From: Vibrio cholerae
Lineage (GTDB): Bacteria; Actinomycetota; Actinomycetes; Actinomycetales; Micrococcaceae
Direction: 5' to 3'
Length of the DNA stretch: 64,000 nt
Assembly (NCBI GenBank): GCA_009728235.1
Contig: WNZI01000004.1
Span: 98,220-162,219, forward strand
Part shown: piece by piece, positions 43,469 through 53,398 of the stretch
Numbering within the stretch: the stretch's first letter is position 1
Layout: every line of letters begins with the position of its first letter
Program-made: the position numbers and the translations under genes
Notes under the pieces: model-generated
Database searches by the model: none
Seen by the model: the letters and a program-made list of their open reading frames with translations, nothing else
What the model was told of the DNA's origin: nothing

Positions 43469-43483
43469 TCTACGAATTGTAGA
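43469..43483. promoter_or_regulatory. Palindrome TCTAC-N5-GTAGA between trpD and ctaE
   Basis: TCTACGAATTGTAGA. On the minus strand its right half runs into the trpD -10 box (GATAAT). On the plus strand it lies about 120 bases before ctaE. The same arms occur ahead of qcrC and, with one changed base, ahead of ctaC. Confidence 0.6.
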
Positions 43484-43603
43484 AAGTCATCACGGAGAAG
43501 TTCCGCGGAACGACGGGCGTCCAGCCCCGATGAGGCTTGAACAGGGCTGTCGAGGCGAGTTTCGCGTTGGTGATCGGGACGATCTTGGGGACATAATGAC
43601 TCT

Positions 43604-44242
43604 GTGACATCTGCGACCCAAGCCCCCAGCGCCGCCCCACATCCCGCGCTCAACCGCCCGAACATGGTCTCCGTAGGAACCGTCGTGTGGCTGTCCAGCG
43701 AGCTGATGTTCTTCGCGGGCCTCTTTGCCATGTACTTCACCCTGCGGTCCACGTCGAGCGAGCTGTGGGCCATGGAGACCGAGAAGCTGAACGTCCCGTT
43801 CGCTCTCGTGAACACCGTGATCCTGGTGTCCAGCTCCTTCAGCTGCCAGTTCGGGGTCTTCGCCGCCGAGCGGCTGCAGCCCCGCCGGACCGGCGGGCTG
43901 TTCCAGTTCACCCGCTGGGGAATGGTCGAGTGGTTCCTGCTCACCTTCTTCATGGGGGCCATCTTCGTCTCCGTGCAGGCGTACGAGTACGCGGAGCTGG
44001 TGTCCGAGGGTGTCGCACTCTCCTCCAACGCCTTCGGGTCGGCTTTCTACATGACCACCGGTTTCCACGGCATCCATGTCATCGGCGGGCTCATCGCCTT
44101 CCTCTTCATCATCGGTCGCGCCTTCATCGCCCGGCAGTTCGGGCACTTCGAAGCCACCTCGGCCATTGTCACGTCCTACTACTGGCACTTCGTCGATGTC
44201 GTCTGGATCGGCCTGTTCATCATCATCTACTTCCTCCAGTAG
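43604..44242 (+). CDS. ctaE: Cytochrome c oxidase subunit III
   Basis: A 212-aa aa3 oxidase subunit with five hydrophobic segments, the short actinobacterial form. Signatures are [44 protein letters not shown], the conserved [20 protein letters not shown] and [20 protein letters not shown]. It is the first gene of the ctaE-qcrCAB respiratory operon. GTG 43604 lies seven bases after CATAAT (43592-43597), so a leaderless transcript is possible in addition to one from further upstream near the palindrome. Confidence 0.95.
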   Translation: MTSATQAPSAAPHPALNRPNMVSVGTVVWLSSELMFFAGLFAMYFTLRSTSSELWAMETEKLNVPFALVNTVILVSSSFSCQFGVFAAERLQPRRTGGLFQFTRWGMVEWFLLTFFMGAIFVSVQAYEYAELVSEGVALSSNAFGSAFYMTTGFHGIHVIGGLIAFLFIIGRAFIARQFGHFEATSAIVTSYYWHFVDVVWIGLFIIIYFLQ

Positions 44243-44259
44243 CTGGCTCCTGTAGACTC

Positions 44260-44276
44260 TTCTACTAGAGGTAGAA
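44260..44276 (+). promoter_or_regulatory. Promoter and palindrome ahead of qcrC
   Basis: TCTACTAGAGGTAGA (44260-44274) is a TCTAC-N5-GTAGA palindrome whose right half overlaps the -10 box TAGAAT (44271-44276). It sits between the ctaE stop and qcrC, so qcrCAB may have its own regulated promoter. Confidence 0.6.
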
Positions 44277-44328
44277 TTCAATGAGGAACTCCAGCAGCTC
44301 TGGCACCACAAAAGGCAGGAACCATTTC

Positions 44329-45120
44329 GTGAAGGCACTCTCCCAGAGGCGGCGTCATCCCCTAGCAGCGTTTGCGCTGCTCCTGATGGCGCTCCTCGTC
44401 ACCGGCGGGATCTACTCAGCGGCCAGCACCGCCAACGAGGCGCAGGCCCAGACCACCACGTTCACGGCGAACGACGTCGAAGAGGGCAGCAAGCTGTTCT
44501 CCGCGAACTGCGCATCCTGCCACGGCATGGGAGCGACCGGCTCGGACGCAGCACCGTCCCTGGTAGGTGTCGGTGCCGCATCCGTCGATTTCCAGGTCGG
44601 CACCGGTCGCATGCCGATGCAGATGGACGGACCCCAGGCGCAGGCCAAGCCGGTCCAGTTCACCCAGGAGCAGATCAGCCAGCTCGCAGCGTACGTCGCC
44701 TCCCTCGGCGCAGGACCGGCCATCCCGTCGGACGAGATCCTCGACGCGTCCGAAGGCGACTCCGCCAAGGGCGGGGAACTGTTCCGCGTGAACTGCGCGA
44801 TGTGCCATAACGCCGCAGCTGCCGGCGGAGCGCTGACCCGCGGCAAGTTCGCCCCGTCGATCGATGGCACGAGCGAGAAGCACATCTACGAGGCCATGGT
44901 CACCGGTCCGCAGAACATGCCCGTCTTCAGCGACGCGAACGTCTCCCCCGAGGAGAAGCAGGACATCATCGCCTTCCTGAAGACGATCGAGGAGCAGGGT
45001 TCACCCGGTGGAGCCGATCTCGGTTCGCTCGGCCCGGTCTCCGAGGGACTCTTCATCTGGGTCGCCGGCCTGGGCGTCATCATCGCCTTCACCGTGTGGC
45101 TCACCTCTCGGTCCTCCTGA
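44329..45120 (+). CDS. qcrC: Menaquinol-cytochrome c reductase dihaem cytochrome c subunit
   Basis: A 263-aa membrane-anchored cytochrome c with two haem c sites, the actinobacterial CcI/CcII protein that replaces a soluble cytochrome c and passes electrons to the aa3 oxidase. CASCHGM and CAMCHNA are the two haem-binding motifs; axial Met candidates lie in GRMPMQMDG and QNMPVFSD. An N-terminal signal anchor (PLAAFALLLMALLVTGGIYS) and a C-terminal membrane helix (FIWVAGLGVIIAFTVWL) are present. GTG 44329 fits relatives ([13 protein letters not shown]) and has AGGAA upstream; an in-frame ATG at 44281 would add 16 residues. Confidence 0.93.
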   Translation: MKALSQRRRHPLAAFALLLMALLVTGGIYSAASTANEAQAQTTTFTANDVEEGSKLFSANCASCHGMGATGSDAAPSLVGVGAASVDFQVGTGRMPMQMDGPQAQAKPVQFTQEQISQLAAYVASLGAGPAIPSDEILDASEGDSAKGGELFRVNCAMCHNAAAAGGALTRGKFAPSIDGTSEKHIYEAMVTGPQNMPVFSDANVSPEEKQDIIAFLKTIEEQGSPGGADLGSLGPVSEGLFIWVAGLGVIIAFTVWLTSRSS

Positions 45121-45195
45121 CCATCCGGAAACGCGTTGTGAACGAATCACCAACAGACTTGCGAATGAAGTACCTAAAGAAGGATGAGAGAGATC

Positions 45196-46218
45196 ATGGC
45201 GGACTCCAGTAACGGCGCCCCGGGTACCACGGTCACCGTCGCTACGCCCGGTCAGGCCCTGGACCAGTTCGAGAACCCGGGCCTTCCTCCCCATCGGCCA
45301 CGACTGGCTGACCGCGACCCCCGCGCGGAGAAGCGCGCCGAGCGGCAGGTCGCGCTGCTGTTCTTCATCTCCATCCTCGGAACGCTCCTGTTCTTCGTCG
45401 GCTACTTCTTCGTACCGCTGAACGAGACGATCGAGCGCCTGCGCCTGCAGAACCTGATGCTCGGCCTCGGCACCGCCTTCGCCATGCTGGGCATCGGCGT
45501 CGGGATCGTCCACTGGGCGAAGACGCTCATGCCCGATCACGAGGTGACCGAGAGCCGTCACGAGATCCGACCCGAGAAGGACCGTCAGGACGCCGAGAAG
45601 ATCGTCAATGACATCCTCGAGGAATCCGGTATCAAGCGCCGTCCGCTGATCCGCAACACCCTCCTCGGAGCGGCGCTCCTGGCCCCCCTGCCCGCCATCG
45701 CCATCTTCCGCGACCTCGGTCCCCTGCCAGGTAACTCGCTGAAGCAGACCATGTGGGACACAGGCGTCAGGCTGACGCGTGACCCCAGCGGCACTCCGAT
45801 CCGCGCGTCGGACGTCACCATGGGTTCCGCTTTCCACGTGATCCCGGAGGGCCTCAACGAAGTCGAGAACAAGCTCGAGGAGAAGGCCAAGGCGGTCGTC
45901 CTGCTGATGCGTCTGGACCCCGAGGAGCTCAACCCCTCCCCTGGTCGCGAGAATTGGGGCTACGACGGCATCGTCGCGTATTCCAAGATCTGCACCCACG
46001 TCGGTTGCCCGGTGGCCCTGTATGAACAGCAGACCCACCACCTGCTGTGCCCCTGCCACCAGTCGACCTTCGACCTCGAGCAGGAGTGCAAGGTCATCTT
46101 CGGGCCGGCCGCACGCCCCCTGCCACAGCTTCCCATCGAAGTGGACGATGAGGGCTATCTAGTCGCCTCGAGCGACTTCCAAGAACCCGTAGGACCTAGT
46201 TTCTGGGAGCGTGGCTGA
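45196..46218 (+). CDS. qcrA: Menaquinol-cytochrome c reductase Rieske iron-sulfur subunit
   Basis: The Rieske protein of the bcc complex, about 340 aa, with three N-terminal membrane segments as in other actinobacteria (ALLFFISILGTLLFFVGYFFV, MLGLGTAFAMLGIGVGIVHW and a third near LLGAALLAPLPAIAIF). The [2Fe-2S] ligands are in CTHVGCPV and CPCHQSTF. GPAARPLPQLPIEVDDEGYL closes the Rieske fold. ATG 45196 is taken as start; ATG 45184 is in frame but directly abuts its Shine-Dalgarno-like AGAAGG. qcrB follows after one base. Confidence 0.93.
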   Translation: MADSSNGAPGTTVTVATPGQALDQFENPGLPPHRPRLADRDPRAEKRAERQVALLFFISILGTLLFFVGYFFVPLNETIERLRLQNLMLGLGTAFAMLGIGVGIVHWAKTLMPDHEVTESRHEIRPEKDRQDAEKIVNDILEESGIKRRPLIRNTLLGAALLAPLPAIAIFRDLGPLPGNSLKQTMWDTGVRLTRDPSGTPIRASDVTMGSAFHVIPEGLNEVENKLEEKAKAVVLLMRLDPEELNPSPGRENWGYDGIVAYSKICTHVGCPVALYEQQTHHLLCPCHQSTFDLEQECKVIFGPAARPLPQLPIEVDDEGYLVASSDFQEPVGPSFWERG

Positions 46219-46219
46219 C

Positions 46220-47903
46220 ATGAGCAGCTCAACCGCAACACAAACCTACGTGCCGAAGACGCGCGTAGGGAAGGTCACCGACTATGTCGACTCACGCGTC
46301 GGCGGCTCGGGCATCGTCAAGGAGTTCGGCCGGAAGATCTTCCCGGATCACTGGACGTTCATGTTCGGCGAAGTGGCACTGTACACCTTCGTGATCCTCC
46401 TGATCTCGGGGACCTTCCTCACCTTCTTCTACGACCCGTCAATGGCGGAGACGCACTACGAAGGCAGCTACGCGCCCCTGCGTGGAGTCGAGATGTCGAT
46501 GGCATACGCGTCATCGCTCGACATCTCGTTCGACGTTCGTGGAGGCCTCTTCATGAGGCAGGTGCACCACTGGGCCGCCCTCCTCTTCGTCGCCTCGGTC
46601 GCGGTCCACATGCTCCGTGTGTTCTTCACAGGCGCTTTCCGTCGCCCCCGCGAGTTCAACTGGGTCGTCGGATGTGTCCTGGTGATCCTGAGCCTCGCGG
46701 CCGGCTTCACCGGTTACTCGCTCCCTGATGATCTGCTCTCCGGCAACGGCCTCCGCATCATCGACGGCGTCATGAAGGCCATCCCGGTGGTCGGGACCTA
46801 CCTGAGCTTCTTCCTCTTCGGTGGAGAGTTCCCGGGTACCGTGATCATCCCCCGGCTGTATGTCCTGCACATCCTGCTGATTCCCGCCGTCATCCTGCTG
46901 ATGATCGGCATCCACCTCTTCATGGTGTGCTGCACAAGCACGCACAGTTCCCCGGCCCCGGCCGCACGAACACGAACGTGGTCGGTTACCCCGTCGGTCC
47001 TGTCTACGCTGCCAAGCCGGTGGCTTCTTCTTCATCGTCTTCGGTGTTCTCGCCGCCATCTCGGCCGCCTTCACCATCAACCCGATCTGGAACTACGGAC
47101 CCTACGATCCCTCCCCCGTCTCCGCCGGTACCCAGCCCGACTGGTACATCGGCTGGGTGGACGGCGCGCTACGCCTGATGCCGGGGACCCTGGGCCCGAA
47201 CTTCGACTTCGAGTTCATGATTCCGTTCCCCTGGGGCGAGAACGCCCTGTCGCTGAACGTCCTGTTCCCGGCCCTGGTCCCCGCGATGATCGTCTTCGGC
47301 CTGATGTTCACCTGGCCGTGGATCGAAGCGTGGGTCACGAAGGACAGGCGTGAACACCACCTGCTGAACCGTCCACGCAACGCTCCGACCCGCACCGCCA
47401 TCGGCGTCGCAGGCATCACGTTCTACTGCGTGATGTGGGCCGCCGCGAGTTCGGACCTCATCGCCACGCACTTCCTGGTGTCGCTGAACGATGTCCTCTA
47501 CTGGCTGCGCTTCCTGGTGATCTTCGGTCCGATCCTCGCATTCATGGTCACCCGACGCATCGCCCTTGCCCTGCAGCGCAAGGATCGTGAGATTGCCCTC
47601 CATGGCCGGGAGACGGGACGCATCGTGCGCCTGCCCCACGGCGAGTTCATCGAGGTTCATGAGCCCGTCGACGACTACAAGCGATACAAGCTGGTCAGCT
47701 TTGAAGCTCCCGAGGTGATGGTCCCCAAGGCCGACGCCAACGGTAAGATCAGCCGCCTCGACAAGGTCCACGGCCGGGTCTCCCGCTTCTTCTTCGAGGA
47801 TCGGGTCGCCCCGGTTACGCCGAAGGAACTGGCGGCGTCCCATGGTGATCACCATGAGGAAATCGCCGGTGCGAAGGATCGCGAGTCAATCGCCAGCCAC
47901 TAA
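46220..47903 (+). pseudogene. qcrB: Menaquinol-cytochrome c reductase cytochrome b subunit, two -1 frameshifts
   Basis: Cytochrome b of the bcc complex, about 560 aa when repaired. The N-terminal part is intact: FGEVALYTFVILLISGTFL, the haem b His residues in RQVHHWAALLFVASVAVHMLRVFFTGAFRRPREFNW, and later HILLIPAVILLMIGIHLFM. The frame breaks near 46926 (continuing HKHAQFPGPGRTNTNVVGYPVGPVYAAK) and again near 47016 (continuing as a frame with FTINPIWNYGPYDPSPVSAGTQPDWYIGW). The PDWY motif is present where expected. One added base at each point restores the protein. Since the operon is otherwise intact and the enzyme is central to respiration, sequencing error is likely. Confidence 0.9.
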
Positions 47904-47936
47904 GGGCGATTGATCACCGGGCTATCAGCCCGATGC

Positions 47937-47972
47937 GGGAAGGGTCAGGACGGCAACGTCCTGGCCCTTCCC
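47937..47972 (+). terminator. Terminator after qcrB
   Basis: GGGAAGGGTCAGGACG (47937-47952) pairs with CGTCCTGGCCCTTCCC (47957-47972) with one G-U pair and a GCAA tetraloop, 34 bases after the qcrB stop. It ends the ctaE-qcrCAB operon. Confidence 0.75.
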
Positions 47973-48150
47973 TGTTCCGGCCGGCCGGGTGATCTCGGCT
48001 CGACCCAGTCGACGGGGACCCACGAACGGCGGATGGTGCTGCGCTTCACTGATCTCGGCCAGGGACGGCAATGATGGAGAACAACGGATTGATTGTGATC
48101 ATGGTCCAGACGATCTGTTTCTTATCCCGCTGATCGGTGAAGGTCTTGTG

Positions 48151-48780
48151 ATGCCAGAACGACGTCATCCCCGCACTCTTGCTCAGCGGCTGAAGGCCGC
48201 AGTTCTTATCGTGGCAGGGCTCAACCTCGCCTACTTCTTTGTCGAGGTGACGGTCGCCCTCTCCATCGGGTCGGTGTCCTTGTTTGCTGACAGCGTCGAT
48301 TTCCTTGAAGACACGGCCATCAATCTGTTGATCTTCGTGGCGTTGGGGTGGTCTTTGCGTGCGCAAGCTCTGGCGGGGAAAGTCATGGCGGGCATCATCC
48401 TGGTTCCCGCTTCGGCCGCGGCGTGGCAAGCTTTCACCAAGTTCAGCAACCCCACCCCGCCGGATCCGTTGGCCCTCATTCTGACTGCTGGCGGGGCAGT
48501 ACTTGTAAACCTCACGTGTTCCTTCATTCTGGCCCGGTTCCGCCACCACAACAGCTCCATGGCCCGGGCAGCGTTCCTGTCCGCCCGTAACGATGTCCTG
48601 GTGAACATCGTCATCATCGTTATGGGAATCGTCACGGTATGGACGCTGTCGGGATGGCCTGACCTTGTTCTTGGGCTCGTCATCATCGTCGTGAATGTCA
48701 GCGCCGCAAAGGAAGTCTGGGACACAGCCCAGCAGGAACACCTCGCAGCCGAAGCTCTCGCTGGTGAAGACATTGATTGA
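48151..48780 (+). CDS. Cation transporter (CDF-like, short form)
   Basis: A 209-aa membrane protein with six hydrophobic segments, resembling the transmembrane part of cation diffusion facilitators and lacking their C-terminal cytoplasmic domain. Acidic pairs that could bind a divalent metal occur in FADSVDFLEDTAIN (segment 2) and SARNDVLVNIVI (segment 5). The specific metal is unknown. Codon use is less GC-biased than the neighbours (many TTG, TTT, CTT, TCT codons). It lies between the respiratory operon and an istB remnant, all of which suggest acquisition by transfer. ATG 48151 has GGTGAAGG upstream, and GTG 48148 is an alternative. The 48001-48150 stretch ahead of it holds nothing recognised. 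Confidence 0.75.
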   Translation: MPERRHPRTLAQRLKAAVLIVAGLNLAYFFVEVTVALSIGSVSLFADSVDFLEDTAINLLIFVALGWSLRAQALAGKVMAGIILVPASAAAWQAFTKFSNPTPPDPLALILTAGGAVLVNLTCSFILARFRHHNSSMARAAFLSARNDVLVNIVIIVMGIVTVWTLSGWPDLVLGLVIIVVNVSAAKEVWDTAQQEHLAAEALAGEDID

Positions 48781-48810
48781 GCCGGCCATTTTTCGCCCGA
48801 ACTGCTGCCC

Positions 48811-49392
48811 TTAGGAACTGACGCGTTGACTCCTCGTGTGGGCGAGGCGGCATGAATCAGTGCCGGTTTCGATGATGTTTCCGTCGAAGGTGAGTCGGTC
48901 CACGATCGCTGTGCAGGTCGGGGGATCGGCGACGTTTTTTGTCCAGCCGGAGAAGGATTCATTGCACGCGATGGCGACGGAGTCCTTCTCCTCGCGTCCG
49001 GTGAGGACGAGGAAAAGCAGTTCCACGCCGCAGCGGCCGCGTTTCACTGAGCCGAGTGCATCGATGCCGAGCAGGTCGACCCGTCCGTAGCGGGCGATGG
49101 TGCGGGCTAGAACTTGTTCGGCGGCAGCTTCGACGGGTTCGTTCACGAGTCGGGCGGCGAGGGTGTATCAGGCAGAGGGGCTGATTTTTGCGGATCCAGT
49201 CCCCGGTGGCCAGGGAGGTGATAGTCGCGGGGTTGATGTTCTGGTTCGACTTCGTAGTCGAAGCCACCCAACCACCTGTCCCGCGGGAAGCCGGCGGCTT
49301 GACCCGTTGGATGGAGCGTCACCGGTCCCTGTCGTCACACCCGGCCAGGAGCCGTTCAGCCTGGATGTATCGGTGGCGCATCCAGGGTGCAG
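48811..49392 (-). pseudogene. istB: IS21-family istB helper ATPase, decayed remnant
   Basis: Remains of the AAA+ helper of an IS21-type insertion sequence. Typical IstB text survives in pieces: RHRYIQAERLL...CDDRDR at the N-side, FPRDRWLGGFDYEV, NINPATITSLATGDWIRKNQPLCLI, LVNEPVEAAAEQVLARTIARYGRVDLLGIDALG, LTGREEKDSVAIACNESFSGWTK and IVDRLTFDGNIIETGTDSCRLAHTR. It has an in-frame stop, at least one frameshift, and an internal deletion between QPLCLI and TLAARLVNE that removes the Walker A ATP site (normally GDSGTGKSH). The catalytic istA partner and terminal repeats were not found, so it is not mobile. Confidence 0.8.
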
Positions 49393-49414
49393 CGCAGCCG
49401 GAGCTCGTACCGCC

Positions 49415-50206
49415 TCAGCCCAATCGCTTGGAGCTGTATCCTCGTGGGGTCCTGACCCCCGGACGCTGCAGGGGAACCCATAGTTTGTAGCGGTCGGCGC
49501 GATAGTAGGACACCGAGTAGTCGATCATCGCGCGGGCGACGTAGGCGTGGCGTTGGATCTTGAGGAGAGGTGCATTCATCTCCACGTTCAGGAGGCGGGC
49601 GATCGACGGTGACGCTGCCGTCGCCTCGATGGTGTCCTCACCCCACTCCATGACCAGCCCGTACTTCTCACTCAGCACGTTGTAGAGGGACGTGGGAGGA
49701 GGATCGTCGAGGATCCCCTTAACCCGATGAGCTGGAATGAAATTCTCGTCCACGCTCATCGGCTCACCGTCGGCCAGGAGTTGCCGGCGGAAGCGGATGA
49801 CGGGGTGGCCGATGTCGATCTGCAGCTCCCTCGCGACGAGTGGCGATGCCCCCTGCTGTTCGAAGCTGAGCACCCGAGCGTCGGGAACCATGCCCCGCCT
49901 GATCATCTCTTCGGTGTACGACGTCATCTTCATGTGCAGGTCCAGCTTGGTGCGCGCCATGAACGTCCCGAGCCCTACGACGCGTTCCAGCACTTCCTCC
50001 GCGACGAGGGCGTCCACAGCTTGACGCACCGTCATCCGCGCGACCCCGAAGTATTCGCTCAACTGACGCTCGGATGGCACGGGTGCACCCGGCTCGCCGT
50101 GCTGCAGCACATAACGCCGCAGACTCTCACGCAGCTGGACATGCTTCGGCGAGGCCGATGCATCGTCGAGGTACTCGGCGTCGAACGGTCTGGGAAGAAT
50201 GGTCAT
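49415..50206 (-). CDS. GntR family regulator with UTRA domain (HutC type)
   Basis: A 263-aa transcription factor. The winged helix is seen in LRRYVLQHGEPGAPVPSERQLSEYFGVARMTVRQAVDALVAEEVLERVVGLGTFMA. The UTRA effector domain follows (MTSYTEEMIRRGMVPDARVLSFE, PVIRFRRQLLADGEPMSVDENFIP, ARLLNVEMNAPLLKIQRHAYVARAMIDYSVSYYRADRY). ATG 50206 matches the family start; an in-frame ATG lies 16 codons upstream. The C-terminal tail (GVRTPRGYSSKRLG) adjoins the istB remnant and could have been altered by the insertion. Its target is not evident; ctaF lies upstream on the same strand behind a terminator. Confidence 0.87.
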   Translation of the reverse strand: MTILPRPFDAEYLDDASASPKHVQLRESLRRYVLQHGEPGAPVPSERQLSEYFGVARMTVRQAVDALVAEEVLERVVGLGTFMARTKLDLHMKMTSYTEEMIRRGMVPDARVLSFEQQGASPLVARELQIDIGHPVIRFRRQLLADGEPMSVDENFIPAHRVKGILDDPPPTSLYNVLSEKYGLVMEWGEDTIEATAASPSIARLLNVEMNAPLLKIQRHAYVARAMIDYSVSYYRADRYKLWVPLQRPGVRTPRGYSSKRLG

Positions 50207-50280
50207 CGGTGTCCCTTCACGTGCTTTGAGGTACGACCCGTCACACCCGAACATCAGGTGGTCAGACTGTACTTAAACGC

Positions 50281-50309
50281 GGAAGAGCCCGCACGCGGCG
50301 GGCTCTTCC
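50281..50309 (-). terminator. Terminator after ctaCDF
   Basis: GGAAGAGCCCGC (50281-50292) and GCGGGCTCTTCC (50298-50309) form a perfect 12-bp stem with a five-base loop, 22 bases after the ctaF stop, followed on the minus strand by GCGTTTAAG. Confidence 0.75.
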
Positions 50310-50330
50310 TGACAATTGGTAGGGCTCGAG

Positions 50331-50732
50331 CTAGTGGGCGTGATCCCCACGGCTGTACTCGAAGACCCAGCCGACGAGCGCGATGACGGCCAGTCCCATG
50401 CCGATGTACATGATCCAGAACCCGATGGCGATACCGAGGAATCCCGTCGCCGCAGAGATGCCCAGAACCAGGGGCCACCAGCTCCACGGACTGAAGTGTC
50501 CCTGCTCGCCGGAGCCTTCATGGATCTCCGCATCGAGGCGATCCTCGGGGCGCTGGCCCACCCGCTTGCCCGTGAAGGCGAGGTAGAAACCGATCATGCC
50601 CGACAGCCCACCGGTCAGGTAGAGCGCAAGGAATCCCACGGGTTCGGACCATTCCACGAGGAACCCGTAGACGGTGCCGACGAGGAGGAAGAACGGCATC
50701 ATGTAGGTGAAGAGCTTGGTCTCGATTTTCAT
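50331..50732 (-). CDS. ctaF: Cytochrome c oxidase subunit IV (actinobacterial)
   Basis: A 133-aa membrane subunit specific to actinobacterial aa3 oxidases. It starts [24 protein letters not shown] and has four hydrophobic segments (also [49 protein letters not shown] and [16 protein letters not shown]). The central soluble segment [28 protein letters not shown] is typical. It overlaps ctaD by four bases (ATGA), confirming the operon. Confidence 0.93.
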   Translation of the reverse strand: MKIETKLFTYMMPFFLLVGTVYGFLVEWSEPVGFLALYLTGGLSGMIGFYLAFTGKRVGQRPEDRLDAEIHEGSGEQGHFSPWSWWPLVLGISAATGFLGIAIGFWIMYIGMGLAVIALVGWVFEYSRGDHAH

Positions 50733-52456
50733 GCGTCGACGTCCTTCCGATCAGCGGAGCCCATGAACCCGGCCGCGCTGTCGTCAGGGGTGTGGGTCTG
50801 CTGCAGCTCCGGGTGGTGGAGATCAAGCGCGGGGCGTTCCGAGCGGATGCGTGGCAGCGAGGTGAAATTGTGACGGGGAGGCGGGCAGGATGTCGCCCAC
50901 TCCAGCGAGGCACCGAAGCCCCAGGGGTCGTCGACCTCGACCTTCTTGCCGGTACGCCAGGTGATGTAGACGTTCCAGAAGAACGGGATGAGCGATGCTC
51001 CGAGGATGAACGATCCCACGGTGGAGAACTGGTTCATCGCCGTGTAGCCATCCTCCGGCAGGTAGTCGGCGTAGCGTCGCGGCATACCCTCGACGCCGAG
51101 CCAGTGCTGGATCAGGAACGTGGCGTGGAAACCGAGGAACAGCATCCAGAAGTGGATCTTGCCCAGACGCTCGTTCAGCATCTTGCCGGTGAACTTGGGC
51201 CACCAGAAGTAGAACCCGGCGAACATCGCGAAGACCACGGTTCCGAAGACCACGTAGTGGAAGTGCGCCACCACGAAGTACGTGTCGGAGACATGGAAGT
51301 CCAGGGGCGGCGACGCGAGGATGATGCCGGTCAGTCCTCCGAAGAGGAAGGTCACGAGGAAGCCGAGACTCCACAGCATCGGCGTCTCGAAGGTCAACGA
51401 GCCGCGCCAGAGCGTACCGATCCAGTTGAAGAACTTCACGCCCGTCGGTACCGCGATCAGCATGGTCATGAAGGCGAAGAACGGCAGCAGTACGGCACCG
51501 GTGACGTACATGTGGTGCGCCCAGACCGTCACGGACAGTGCGGCGATCGCGATCGTCGCGTACACCAGGCCCTTGTAGCCGAAGATGGGCTTCCGGCTGA
51601 AGACGGGGAAGATCTCGGACACGATGCCGAAGAACGGCAGCGCAATGATGTAGACCTCCGGGTGACCGAAGAACCAGAAGAGGTGCTGCCAGAGGATGGC
51701 GCCTCCGGCCTCGGGGTCAAAGATGTGTGCTCCGAAGCGGCGATCCGCACCGAGCGCGAAGAGAGCAGCCGCCAGTGGTGGGAAGGCCATCAGCACGAGG
51801 ATCGCCGTGATCAGCGTGTTCCAGGTGAAGATCGGCATCCGCCACATCGTCATTCCGGGGGCTCGCATGCAGATGATCGTGGTGATGAAGTTGACGGCGC
51901 CGAGGATGGTGCCGAAGCCGGACAGCGCGAGACCGAAGACCCAGAGGTCACCACCCACACCCGGCGAGAAGGTCGTGCTGGACAGAGGGGCGTACGCGAA
52001 CCAACCGAACGATGCGGCGCCCTGCGGGGTGATGAACCCGGAGACGGCGATCGTGCTGCCGAACAGGAAGAACCAGAAGGCGAGAGCGTTGAGCCTCGGG
52101 AACGCGACGTCGGGGGCACCGATCTGCAGCGGCATGATCACGTTGGCGAAGCCTGCGAACAGCGGCGTCGCGAACATCAGGAGCATCACGGTGCCGTGCA
52201 TCGTGAACAGCTGGTTGTACTGCTCCTTGGTCTGCAGGATCTGCATCCCGGGTTCGAACAACTCCGCGCGGATGACGAGTGCCATGACTCCGGCAAAGCA
52301 GAAGAACACGAAGGCCGAGATCAGGTACATGTACCCGATGGTCTTGTGGTCGGTCGACGTGATCCAGTTGACGACGATGCGTCCCTTGGACCGCGGAACC
52401 ACGCGCGGAGCGGCGACGGTGCCGGCTTCCTCAAGGGTGTATTCGAAGGTGGACAT
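50729..52456 (-). CDS. ctaD: Cytochrome c oxidase subunit I
   Basis: The 575-aa catalytic subunit of the aa3 oxidase with twelve membrane segments. Haem a and binuclear centre ligands are visible: His 87 in [10 protein letters not shown], the CuB His-Tyr motif in [16 protein letters not shown], the His pair in [10 protein letters not shown], and HFHYVVFGT carrying the last haem ligands. The D-channel motif [24 protein letters not shown] is also present. The start codon overlaps the ctaC stop (TGATG), and ctaF follows with an ATGA overlap. Confidence 0.96.
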   Translation of the reverse strand: MSTFEYTLEEAGTVAAPRVVPRSKGRIVVNWITSTDHKTIGYMYLISAFVFFCFAGVMALVIRAELFEPGMQILQTKEQYNQLFTMHGTVMLLMFATPLFAGFANVIMPLQIGAPDVAFPRLNALAFWFFLFGSTIAVSGFITPQGAASFGWFAYAPLSSTTFSPGVGGDLWVFGLALSGFGTILGAVNFITTIICMRAPGMTMWRMPIFTWNTLITAILVLMAFPPLAAALFALGADRRFGAHIFDPEAGGAILWQHLFWFFGHPEVYIIALPFFGIVSEIFPVFSRKPIFGYKGLVYATIAIAALSVTVWAHHMYVTGAVLLPFFAFMTMLIAVPTGVKFFNWIGTLWRGSLTFETPMLWSLGFLVTFLFGGLTGIILASPPLDFHVSDTYFVVAHFHYVVFGTVVFAMFAGFYFWWPKFTGKMLNERLGKIHFWMLFLGFHATFLIQHWLGVEGMPRRYADYLPEDGYTAMNQFSTVGSFILGASLIPFFWNVYITWRTGKKVEVDDPWGFGASLEWATSCPPPRHNFTSLPRIRSERPALDLHHPELQQTHTPDDSAAGFMGSADRKDVDA

Positions 52457-53328
52457 CAGCTGCTGCTCCTAGCTGGGTCGGTATCGGGATCATCCTCTGG
52501 GTAGGAGTCGCGGTCGTACTCGTCTCCGAGCTGACCGTCTTCCAGCTGCGCCATCTGGGCGTCGAACTCTTCCTGCGAGACGACCTCGACGTTGAAGAGC
52601 ATCTCGGAGTGGTACTGACCGCACAGCTCGGCGCACTTCCCGGCGAAGATGCCCTCCTTCGTCGGGGTGAGGTTGATGTAGTTGGTGCGACCCGGGTAGA
52701 GGTCGCGCTTCATCAAGAATCCGGGAACGAAGAAGGAGTGCTGCACGTCGCGGGCGTTGAGCTGAAGCTCGACGGTCCTGTTGACCGGCAGATACAGGGT
52801 CGGGAGGTTCTCGGGGACTCCCTCCTCACCGTTCAGGCTGCCCTGGACGCCGGTCGAGTACTTATCCTCGTTGACGTAGTTGAAGTCCCACGACCACTGC
52901 TTGCCGCGGACATCGACGATGACGTCGGGGTTCTCGACGCGCGCGTCGATCGTCGCGATGTCGCGCTCCGTGAAGTAGAAGAAGACGAGCACCATGAACA
53001 GCGGGATCGTCAAGTAGAAGATCTCGAGTGGCAGGTTGTAGCTGATCTGCCGCGGGTAGCCGGTGTCGTTCTTCCGGCGGCGGTACGCCACCATGCACCA
53101 GATGATGAGTCCCCAGGTGATGATGCCGACGGCAAGCGCCGCGATCCACGAGTTGACCCACAGATCGGTGATGGCCCCGGTGTGGTTTGTGTTGTCCCGG
53201 TCTGCCGGAAGCCAACCCTTTTGGGCTTCTGCCGAACAGCCGGTCAGTAGGAGGGCGCCAACCAGCGAGATGCTGGAGATCTTCGCGATCCTGGCGCGCT
53301 TGCTACCGGTTCGGTCCTGCGAACTCAC
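52456..53328 (-). CDS. ctaC: Cytochrome c oxidase subunit II
   Basis: The CuA-bearing subunit, 290 aa. The N-terminus has a lipoprotein-type signal ([19 protein letters not shown]), then two membrane segments ([24 protein letters not shown] and [23 protein letters not shown]). The cupredoxin domain follows, with CuA ligands in [10 protein letters not shown] (His) and [14 protein letters not shown] (two Cys, His, Met). GTG 53328 is chosen because AAGGAAGG lies six bases upstream; an ATG 20 codons further up directly follows the CTAC-N5-GTAG palindrome. Confidence 0.93.
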   Translation of the reverse strand: MSSQDRTGSKRARIAKISSISLVGALLLTGCSAEAQKGWLPADRDNTNHTGAITDLWVNSWIAALAVGIITWGLIIWCMVAYRRRKNDTGYPRQISYNLPLEIFYLTIPLFMVLVFFYFTERDIATIDARVENPDVIVDVRGKQWSWDFNYVNEDKYSTGVQGSLNGEEGVPENLPTLYLPVNRTVELQLNARDVQHSFFVPGFLMKRDLYPGRTNYINLTPTKEGIFAGKCAELCGQYHSEMLFNVEVVSQEEFDAQMAQLEDGQLGDEYDRDSYPEDDPDTDPARSSS

Positions 53329-53398
53329 AGACGGACCTTCCTTTTCTACGTGCGTTGCCACCCGTCGATGAAGCCGTCCGGGGTGCACATCCAGTTTT

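Noticed and set aside
46211..47903. Programmed frameshifting as an explanation for the broken qcrB frame
   Set aside because: There is no slippery heptamer with a following structure at either break, and similar one-base losses occur in unrelated genes of the window.
48811..49392. A functional IS21 element
   Set aside because: istB has lost its Walker A region and has a stop and a frameshift, and no istA or terminal repeats were seen.
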